Below are positions 31,666-36,485 of a DNA stretch of 36,485 nt, one piece after another. Made by a program: the position numbers and the translations under genes. Within the stretch, counting starts at the first letter, position 1, and each line of letters opens with the position of its first letter. Origin of the DNA: Schwartzia sp. (in: firmicutes) (GTDB taxonomy: Bacteria; Bacillota; Negativicutes; Selenomonadales; Selenomonadaceae); NCBI GenBank assembly GCA_017458745.1, contig JAFTAB010000117.1:1-36485 (forward strand), written 5' to 3'. The notes under the pieces were generated by a model. That model ran no database searches. It saw only the letters and a list, made by a program, of their open reading frames with translations, and was not told where the DNA came from.

Positions 31666-32694
31666 ATGAACATTGTTGTCACCGGAGGAGCGGGCTTTAT
31701 TGGGAGCAATTTTGTTTATTATGAATTAGCTAATCATATTGATGATACGATTATCTGCTATGATGCTTTGACATACGCTGGCAACCTTGAGACGCTTGAC
31801 GCGGCAATGAAAAATCCAAAGTTCAAGTTCGTGAAGGGTGATATAACTAATCGCGAAGAGGTCAATGCGCTTTTTAAAAATGAGAAGCCTGACATAGTGG
31901 TGAATTTTGCCGCTGAGAGCCATGTCGATCGCTCAATAAATAATCCTGACTTGTTTTTGCGTACGAACATCATGGGCACTTGCGTCCTGATGGATGCCTG
32001 TCGCAAATATGGCATTAAGCGTTATCATCAAGTGTCCACGGACGAGGTTTATGGTGATTTGCCGCTTGAAAGGCCCGACCTTTTCTTTACCGAGACGACC
32101 AATCTCCATACTTCAAGCCCATATTCCGCCTCAAAAGCGTCCGCTGATTTGCTGGTGATGGCTTATCACAGGACGTATGATTTGCCATGCAGCATATCGC
32201 GTTGCTCGAATAATTACGGGCCGTACCACTTCCCCGAGAAGCTGATACCTCTCATGATAATCAATGCCCTGCATGATAAAAAATTGCCCGTGTATGGCGC
32301 GGGGGAAAATGTGCGGGACTGGCTGTATGTGGAGGATCATTGCTCCGCCATAGACCTCATTATTCGTAAAGGAAAAGCCGGTGACCTGTTTAATATTGGC
32401 GGTCATAATGAAAAGCGCAATATCGATGTCGTGAAAATTATTTTGAAGGCGCTGGATAAGCCTGAGAGTCTTATAGAGCATGTGACTGACCGAAAGGGGC
32501 ATGACCGCCGATATGCGATAGACCCGACAAAGATAAAAAATGAGCTTGGGTGGTCGCCAAAAATAAATTTTGATGATGGAATTAAGAAGACAATAAACTG
32601 GTATCTGACTCATAAAGAGTGGTGGGAGCATATAATAAGCGGCGACTATCAAGAGTATTATAAAACGATGTATGGAAATCGAGCAAAATTATAA
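31666..32694 (+). CDS. rfbB: dTDP-glucose 4,6-dehydratase
   Basis: RfbB/RmlB (342 residues) converts dTDP-glucose to dTDP-4-keto-6-deoxyglucose with bound NAD+. Features are the Rossmann motif GGAGFIGSNFVYYELA, AAESHVDRSI, STDEVYGDLP with the catalytic acidic residue, YSASKASADLL with the Tyr and Lys of the short-chain dehydrogenase site, and SNNYGPYHFPEKLIPL. ATG 31666 follows GAGGAGGCC, three bases after the rfbC stop. It is the last gene before the tRNA-Ala promoter. No rfbD or glycosyltransferase gene follows, so the sugar's final reduction and use are encoded elsewhere. Confidence 0.97.
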   Translation: MNIVVTGGAGFIGSNFVYYELANHIDDTIICYDALTYAGNLETLDAAMKNPKFKFVKGDITNREEVNALFKNEKPDIVVNFAAESHVDRSINNPDLFLRTNIMGTCVLMDACRKYGIKRYHQVSTDEVYGDLPLERPDLFFTETTNLHTSSPYSASKASADLLVMAYHRTYDLPCSISRCSNNYGPYHFPEKLIPLMIINALHDKKLPVYGAGENVRDWLYVEDHCSAIDLIIRKGKAGDLFNIGGHNEKRNIDVVKIILKALDKPESLIEHVTDRKGHDRRYAIDPTKIKNELGWSPKINFDDGIKKTINWYLTHKEWWEHIISGDYQEYYKTMYGNRAKL

Positions 32695-32704
32695 TAAAAA
32701 ATGC

Positions 32705-32733
32705 TTGCAATAAATCTTTTTTGGCTGTATACT
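32705..32733 (+). promoter_or_regulatory. Promoter of tRNA-Ala
   Basis: TTGCAA (32705-32710) and TATACT (32728-32733) are separated by 17 bp. Transcription would start near 32740, inside the left arm of an 11-bp hairpin that precedes the tRNA. Confidence 0.82.
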
Positions 32734-32736
32734 ATC

Positions 32737-32762
32737 ATCTGTTGGGCGTGAGCTCAACAGAT
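32737..32762 (+). other. Leader hairpin of the tRNA-Ala transcript
   Basis: ATCTGTTGGGC (32737-32747) pairs with GCTCAACAGAT (32752-32762) over 11 bp with one G-T wobble. It is capped by GTGA, a GNRA tetraloop, and ends 6 nt before the mature tRNA. Confidence 0.65.
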
Positions 32763-32768
32763 ATCCTC

Positions 32769-32844
32769 GGGGGTGTAGCTCAGCTGGGAGAGCGCCTGCA
32801 TGGCATGCAGGAGGTCAGGGGTTCGATCCCCCTCATCTCCACCA
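32769..32844 (+). tRNA. tRNA-Ala (anticodon GGC)
   Basis: The 76-nt cloverleaf is complete. The acceptor stem pairs GGGGGTG (32769-32775) with CATCTCC (32834-32840), including the G3-U70 wobble that specifies alanine. The anticodon stem is CCTGC/GCAGG with loop ATGGCAT, anticodon GGC. The discriminator is A and CCA is encoded at 32842-32844. Confidence 0.97.
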
Positions 32845-32891
32845 TTGATTTTAAAACTTGTCATTATGTCATTGACAAGAATGGCAGATTA

Positions 32892-32931
32892 AAGAAGACC
32901 GCTATCATGCTTAGCGGTCTTCTTTGTTTTT
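32892..32931 (+). terminator. Intrinsic terminator after tRNA-Ala
   Basis: AAGAAGACCGCTA (32892-32904) pairs perfectly over 13 bp with TAGCGGTCTTCTT (32912-32924) around a 7-nt loop, followed by TGTTTTT. Confidence 0.92.
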
Positions 32932-32934
32932 ACA

Positions 32935-32966
32935 CATTGCCTTATGGTTAAATTCGACTAGATTCA
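32935..32966. repeat. Reverse-oriented fragment of the 34.8-kb repeat family
   Basis: The 18 bases TAAATTCGACTAGATTCA at 32949-32966 are the exact reverse complement of 34859-34876. Just before them, CATTGCCTTATGG (32935-32947) matches 34879-34891 in direct orientation, so the small hairpin loop is flipped relative to the other copy. The paired terminal blocks of the family are absent. Confidence 0.65.
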
Positions 32967-32972
32967 CTTCAT

Positions 32973-33000
32973 AAAACGAAAAATATTTTTTTCGTTTTTG
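32973..33000. terminator. A/T-rich hairpin upstream of pckA
   Basis: AAAACGAAAAA (32973-32983) pairs with TTTTTCGTTTT (32988-32998) over 11 bp around TATT, with a further T. It resembles a weak bidirectional terminator backing up the one at 32892. Confidence 0.45.
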
Positions 33001-33026
33001 CAGGATTTTTTTTGCTTTTGTAGAAT
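32998..33026 (+). promoter_or_regulatory. Possible pckA promoter
   Basis: TTGCAG (32998-33003), a 17-bp spacer and TAGAAT (33021-33026). The -10 is good but the -35 is poor. Transcription would start about 90 bp before the pckA start codon. Confidence 0.45.
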
Positions 33027-33038
33027 TATATGTTAAAT

Positions 33039-33067
33039 GTGGAATAAGAATAAATGCGATATTCCAC
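33039..33067 (+). promoter_or_regulatory. Inverted repeat in the pckA leader
   Basis: GTGGAATA (33039-33046) and TATTCCAC (33060-33067) are perfect inverted copies around 13 nt. They lie just downstream of the possible promoter, where a bound repressor could block elongation or the RNA could fold. Confidence 0.45.
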
Positions 33068-33122
33068 AATACATAGTTCACATTTTGTCTCAAATAAATA
33101 AAAGGGGAAAGGGCTGAACTAC

Positions 33123-34739
33123 ATGAGCAAAGTTGATTTGACGCAGTACGGTATCACGGGGACGACGGAGATTGTTTATAATCCGTCATATGAAACGCTT
33201 TTTGATGAGGAGATGAAATCGGGGCTTGATGAGTTTGAGCGCGGGCAGATGACAGAGCTTGACGCGGTTGCCGTTCAGACGGGGAAATTTGTCGGACGTT
33301 CACCTAAGGACAAATTCATTGTCATGGATAAAAATTCAAAAGATACAGTGTGGTGGACTACGGACGATTATCCTAATGACAATCACCCCGCGAGTGAGGA
33401 AGCATGGGCGGCAGTCAAGGAGGTCGCAAAGAAGGAGCTGTCAAATAAGAGGCTTTTTGTCGTGGATGCTTTTTGCGGTGCCAATAAGGACACGAGGATG
33501 GCAGTGCGGTTCATAATGGAGGTCGCTTGGCAGGCTCATTTTGTGCGCAATATGTTCATAAAGCCTTCAAAGGATGAGCTTGAAAATTTCAAGCCGGATT
33601 TTGTCGTATATAATGCCTCAAAGGCAAAGATTACAAATTTCAAGGAGCTTGGGCTGCGCTCCGAGACATGCGTGATGTTCAACATCACGAGCCGTGAGCA
33701 GGTCATAGCAAATACATGGTACGGCGGCGAGATGAAAAAGGGCATGTTCTCGATGATGAATTATTATCTGCCGCTGAAGGGAATCGCATCGATGCATTGC
33801 TCGGCTAACACAGACAAAGAAGGCAAAAACACGGCTATTTTCTTTGGACTGTCTGGCACTGGCAAGACGACTCTTTCCACCGATCCCAAGCGTCTCTTGA
33901 TAGGCGATGACGAGCATGGCTGGGATGACGAGGGCGTCTTCAATTTCGAGGGCGGTTGCTATGCCAAAGTCATAGACCTTGACAAGGATGCCGAGCCTGA
34001 CATTTATAACGCTATCAAACGTGACGCGTTGCTGGAGAATGTCATAGTCGATGAAAAGGGCAAGATTGATTTTGCCGACAAGAGCCGCACGGAGAATACT
34101 CGTGTTTCGTATCCGATTGACCATATTAATAATATCGTTCAGGGCAAGGTGAATGACCGCTCGGCAGCCCCGCCTGCGAAGAGTGTGATTTTCCTTTCCG
34201 CTGACGCGTTCGGTGTTTTGCCTCCTGTTTCAATTTTGACTCCGGAACAGACAAAGTATTATTTCCTTTCGGGCTTTACCGCGAAAATCGCCGGAACCGA
34301 GGTCGGCATCACTGAGCCGACGCCGACTTTCTCGGCTTGCTTCGGGCAGGCATTTTTGGAATTGCCGCCGACAAAGTACGCGGAGGAGTTGCTTCGCAAG
34401 ATGGAAATGAGCGGAGCAAAAGCGTATCTCGTGAATACCGGATGGAACGGCACGGGCAAGCGTATCTCGATAAAGGATACCCGCGGGATAATTGACGCGA
34501 TTTTGTCAGGGGCGATTAATGACGCGCCGACAAAGAAACTGCCAATATTCAATCTTGAAGTGCCGACCGAGCTCTCGGGCGTGGATACGAAGGTACTTGA
34601 CCCGCGCGATACTTATGATGATCCGAAGAAATGGGAGGAGCACGCAAAGGATCTCGCAACAAGATTTAACAAAAATTTTGTGAAATATAAGCAGTACGAT
34701 GAAGACGGCAAGCTTGAGGCTGCCGGTCCGAAACTGTAA
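33123..34739 (+). CDS. pckA: Phosphoenolpyruvate carboxykinase (ATP)
   Basis: PckA (538 residues) interconverts oxaloacetate plus ATP and phosphoenolpyruvate plus CO2 plus ADP. Intact motifs are GRSPKDKF for substrate, the P-loop [37 protein letters not shown] with the metal-binding Asp and kinase-2 residues, and [11 protein letters not shown]. In propionate- or succinate-forming Negativicutes the enzyme could run toward oxaloacetate for the C4 branch; the sequence does not settle direction. ATG 33123 follows AAGGGG and AAAGGG. The gene is flanked by its own possible promoter, a leader inverted repeat and a strong terminator, so it appears monocistronic. Confidence 0.97.
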   Translation: MSKVDLTQYGITGTTEIVYNPSYETLFDEEMKSGLDEFERGQMTELDAVAVQTGKFVGRSPKDKFIVMDKNSKDTVWWTTDDYPNDNHPASEEAWAAVKEVAKKELSNKRLFVVDAFCGANKDTRMAVRFIMEVAWQAHFVRNMFIKPSKDELENFKPDFVVYNASKAKITNFKELGLRSETCVMFNITSREQVIANTWYGGEMKKGMFSMMNYYLPLKGIASMHCSANTDKEGKNTAIFFGLSGTGKTTLSTDPKRLLIGDDEHGWDDEGVFNFEGGCYAKVIDLDKDAEPDIYNAIKRDALLENVIVDEKGKIDFADKSRTENTRVSYPIDHINNIVQGKVNDRSAAPPAKSVIFLSADAFGVLPPVSILTPEQTKYYFLSGFTAKIAGTEVGITEPTPTFSACFGQAFLELPPTKYAEELLRKMEMSGAKAYLVNTGWNGTGKRISIKDTRGIIDAILSGAINDAPTKKLPIFNLEVPTELSGVDTKVLDPRDTYDDPKKWEEHAKDLATRFNKNFVKYKQYDEDGKLEAAGPKL

Positions 34740-34754
34740 CATTGAGAGTATAAA

Positions 34755-34797
34755 AATAATCCGCTTGACAGTCAAATGTCGGCGGATTATTTTTTAT
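34755..34797 (+). terminator. Intrinsic terminator after pckA
   Basis: AATAATCCGC (34755-34764) pairs with GCGGATTATT (34782-34791), and GACA with TGTC extends the stem above a small internal loop. A T-run follows. Confidence 0.9.
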
Positions 34798-34817
34798 TGG
34801 CACATCACATTCATCGT

Positions 34818-34956
34818 GATAAAATGAGACTTATTCAGTGGGAGTTTTATACTCCCACTGAATCTAGTCGAATTTACCCATTGCCTTATGGGCGCTTATC
34901 TCCCGCTTAAGAAGCGGGCGTATTAGCGCCCGTTAGCATCGGATAAAATGAGACTT
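34818..34956. repeat. Longest copy of the modular palindromic intergenic repeat
   Basis: Direct copies of GATAAAATGAGACTT bound the element at 34818-34832 and 34942-34956. Between them are three hairpins: ATTCAGTGGGAG/CTCCCACTGAAT (34833-34863, 12 bp), CCCAT/ATGGG (34877-34892), and GGGCGCT/AGCGCCC (34890-34931) enclosing CCCGCTT/AAGCGGG (34902-34918). The CCCGTTAGCATCGGATAAAA end is shared with 3.4 kb. No coding frame is evident. The direct-repeat ends could be a target duplication or part of the element. Confidence 0.75.
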
Positions 34957-34965
34957 GTTTATACT

Positions 34966-34999
34966 TGTCTCATTTCAAAATTATAAACGATAATTTTGA
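34966..34999 (+). promoter_or_regulatory. Possible permease promoter with an overlapping palindromic operator
   Basis: TTGTCT (34966-34971) and GATAAT (34989-34994) are 17 bp apart. TCAAAATTAT (34975-34984) and ATAATTTTGA (34990-34999), perfect inverted repeats around AAACG, cover the spacer and the -10. This is the usual place for a repressor site. Confidence 0.5.
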
Positions 35000-35002
35000 A
35001 CC

Positions 35003-35056
35003 TAGATACGCCTGCGAATCGCTTATCATGCAGTCTAAATAGAGATTTAAAAATCT
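35003..35056 (+). promoter_or_regulatory. Structured leader of the permease mRNA (class unknown)
   Basis: TAGA (35003-35006) pairs with TCTA (35034-35037) and CTGC (35012-35015) with GCAG (35030-35033), leaving a one-sided TACGC bulge and a 14-nt loop. AGATTT/AAATCT (35043-35056) forms a second hairpin. The sequence does not match the purine or preQ1 riboswitch consensus that I know. Confidence 0.3.
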
Positions 35057-35112
35057 TAACTGAGACTCGTATGGATGTGGCTAATGATTTGAAAGACAGA
35101 AGGTGGGAGAGC

Positions 35113-36411
35113 ATGAAGAGATTGGCTGACGATTTTTTTTCTGCTTTTGCCGCCTTTTTTAGCGTTCTTTTTTCTATCGTTTTTGTGCCGATGATGTATT
35201 CCCGTGCCGGAATGGATTTTATCGGGTGCTATTCTGCGACGGTGATTTTCAGCGCAATCTCGACATTCTGCGCGGGACATTTTGCCAATATTCCTCTTAT
35301 CATTGTTCCGAGCATTGCTCTTAATGGCTATCTTGCTTACTGCGTCATCATATCGAAGGGAATACCGTGGCAGGACGCATTGGGATTGTACCTGATTGCC
35401 TCAGCGATATTCGCGTTGCTTGTTCTTTCAAATTTGCGTGATAAATTTGTGGATTCATTTCCGCCTGCTGTTAAAAAAGGATTAATGGCGGGGATTGGTA
35501 TTTTTATTGCTGTTTTCGCACTTATGCAGGGGCATCTCATAATGCCGTCACCGGTGACGCTGGTGACGCTTGGCGACTTGGCAGACCCTATGGCATATCT
35601 TTCTTTGGTTGGACTGGTTTTGGCAATGATGCTGTCGGCGTTAAAAGTTCGCGGGGCATTTTTTTATGCCATGATGTTTACTGCCGTCTTAGCTTTTATT
35701 GAAGGTTCTTTTGAAATACCGAGGTCACCTTTTATGTTGCCAATCAATATCGACAAGGTTTCCGTTTCGGTGTATTTTGGATATCTGCTTGAGATTTTGG
35801 ATATGGGCGATTCAGGTGATGTCGGGGAAATATTGACGATCATTCTTACTATTTTTTCGGTAATGGTTTTTGAAACGATGGGAGTGATTTCTCCCGCTGT
35901 TCAATCATTGAATGATGAGAATATAAATAAAGAAGATGCCGAAAAGAAATCGTTGATTGTGAGTGCGTTTTCGTCAGCGATTGGTATTCTTGCCGGGGCT
36001 GTTGGATTGTTGCCCTCCATGGGCACGTTTGTCACGTCGAGGACAGCTGCCAACAGAAGCAAGGCAGCGAAAATTGCATCATTTTTATTCTTGATTGCTC
36101 TTTTTTGTGCGCCAACGGTAAAAGCGATTGCGGAAATGCCGGCAATTATTGTGCCGCCGCTAGTCATGGCAGGGGCAATGCTTTTTTTTCACGGTGCTTC
36201 TTTTGCGTTTGAAAAAAGAAATGATGTTACCGAGATATTGCCGGCATTTTTGACAATGGTGGCAATTCCTTTTTCATATAGCATCGCGGATGGCATAGGC
36301 ATAGGAATCATTTCTTATGTGGTATTGAAGGCGACGACAAAGCACTGGAAAGAAATAAACGCCCTTACAATTTTTTTTGCAATTATTTGGCTAATACATT
36401 ATATTTTTTAA
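35113..36411 (+). CDS. Divergent NCS2-family permease (AzgA/PbuG-like)
   Basis: The product (432 residues) is an integral membrane protein with 12-14 hydrophobic segments. Its order of motifs follows AzgA-type guanine/hypoxanthine permeases: SRAGMDFIGCYSATVIFSA, a PSIALNGYLAY stretch where AzgA has PGMGLNAFFAY, WQDALGLYLIASAIFALL, VKKGLMAGIGIFIAVFALM, and VTLVTLGDLADP. Later motifs differ: FETMGV replaces the usual FDTxGT, and the ESAAG and GGRTG segments are not recognisable. The transported substrate is therefore uncertain. ATG 35113 is favoured by AAGGTGG at 35100-35106; ATG 35071 is an alternative with a weak site, adding 14 residues. Confidence 0.78.
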   Translation: MKRLADDFFSAFAAFFSVLFSIVFVPMMYSRAGMDFIGCYSATVIFSAISTFCAGHFANIPLIIVPSIALNGYLAYCVIISKGIPWQDALGLYLIASAIFALLVLSNLRDKFVDSFPPAVKKGLMAGIGIFIAVFALMQGHLIMPSPVTLVTLGDLADPMAYLSLVGLVLAMMLSALKVRGAFFYAMMFTAVLAFIEGSFEIPRSPFMLPINIDKVSVSVYFGYLLEILDMGDSGDVGEILTIILTIFSVMVFETMGVISPAVQSLNDENINKEDAEKKSLIVSAFSSAIGILAGAVGLLPSMGTFVTSRTAANRSKAAKIASFLFLIALFCAPTVKAIAEMPAIIVPPLVMAGAMLFFHGASFAFEKRNDVTEILPAFLTMVAIPFSYSIADGIGIGIISYVVLKATTKHWKEINALTIFFAIIWLIHYIF

Positions 36412-36462
36412 GATATGATGTACTCTGCGATAGGGCGAGGCAAAATGTTGGCCGTTTTGTGG

Positions 36463-36468
36463 TATACT
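36463..36468 (+). promoter_or_regulatory. Possible -10 element near the window end
   Basis: TATACT at 36463-36468 could begin a transcription unit beyond the window. No convincing -35 at 16-18 bp was seen; TTGGCC is only 9 bp upstream. Confidence 0.25.
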
Positions 36469-36485
36469 GCTATATATCTAAAATA

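Larger units (their letters stand above)
34740..35112 (+). other. 373-bp pckA-permease intergenic region
   Basis: In order, this gap contains the pckA terminator (34755-34797), the repeat element (34818-34956), a 9-bp inverted repeat AAATGAGAC/GTCTCATTT (34946-34954 with 34967-34975), a possible promoter overlapped by a 10-bp palindrome (34966-34999), a two-hairpin leader (35003-35056), and the ribosome site of the permease at 35100-35109. No gene is evident in it. Confidence 0.7.

Noticed and set aside
34818-34956. CRISPR array or tandem repeat at 34.8 kb
   Set aside because: Only two copies of the 15-bp block occur here, and the sequence between them is palindromic rather than spacer-like.

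Overview
This 36.5 kb window is ordinary chromosome from a diderm Firmicute, most likely a member of the Negativicutes (Selenomonas/Acidaminococcus side). The gene order and families are Firmicute: dgt-dnaG-rpoD, trmK-nif3, and def-fmt-rsmB-rlmN-phosphatase-PASTA kinase-rpe. A LptA/OstA-type outer-membrane transport protein and a dTDP-sugar cluster point to an outer membrane. The taxon is inferred from these families and this synteny; no sequence search was run. All genes lie on the + strand except lptA, a LysE-type exporter and nadE. GTG and TTG starts are frequent and were chosen from Shine-Dalgarno (SD) spacing.

Layout. 1-4.5 kb: 3' end of a trmL-like tRNA methyltransferase gene, murB, a beta-CASP/MBL nuclease-like gene, convergent lptA, then dgt. 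4.5-8.7 kb: dnaG behind a 396 bp leader rich in hairpins, then rpoD, whose product carries a Lys/Ala/Ser-rich N-terminal extension of about 265 residues. 8.7-11.1 kb: tRNA-Asn(GTT) with a consensus promoter, trmK, a Nif3-family gene and the RNase P RNA gene rnpB. 11.2-14.3 kb: nadE and a LysE-type exporter gene on the minus strand, ybaK divergent. 14.4-18.7 kb: thrC and two tandem DUF445 membrane-protein genes.

18.7-32.7 kb is a long co-directional run with small gaps or overlaps. It holds def and fmt (N-formyl handling of initiator Met), a DUF116 membrane/Cys protein gene, rsmB and rlmN (rRNA methylation), a DUF3662-FHA protein gene, a PP2C phosphatase gene, a PASTA Ser/Thr kinase gene and rpe. 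It continues with queC and folE2 (queuosine/folate precursors), a UPF0104-type flippase-like gene and rfbA-rfbC-rfbB (dTDP-4-keto-6-deoxyhexose supply). The window closes with tRNA-Ala(GGC), ATP-dependent pckA and a divergent NCS2/AzgA-like permease gene.

The least explained material is between genes. One family of modular palindromic repeats has a nearly full copy at 34.8 kb, a deleted copy at 3.4 kb, a reverse-oriented fragment at 32.9 kb and an end motif at the murB stop. A second, GTCGTC-containing family has copies upstream of dnaG and of def. Other candidates are a palindrome over the permease promoter followed by a structured leader, a 12-bp inverted repeat before the DUF116 gene, a leader hairpin at the predicted tRNA-Ala transcript start, an inverted repeat in the pckA leader, and a possible 23-codon Arg-rich ORF upstream of dnaG. 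No phage, complete insertion sequence or CRISPR array was seen. Nothing here amounts to a demonstrated new system; the repeat families and the permease and dnaG leaders are the best leads.
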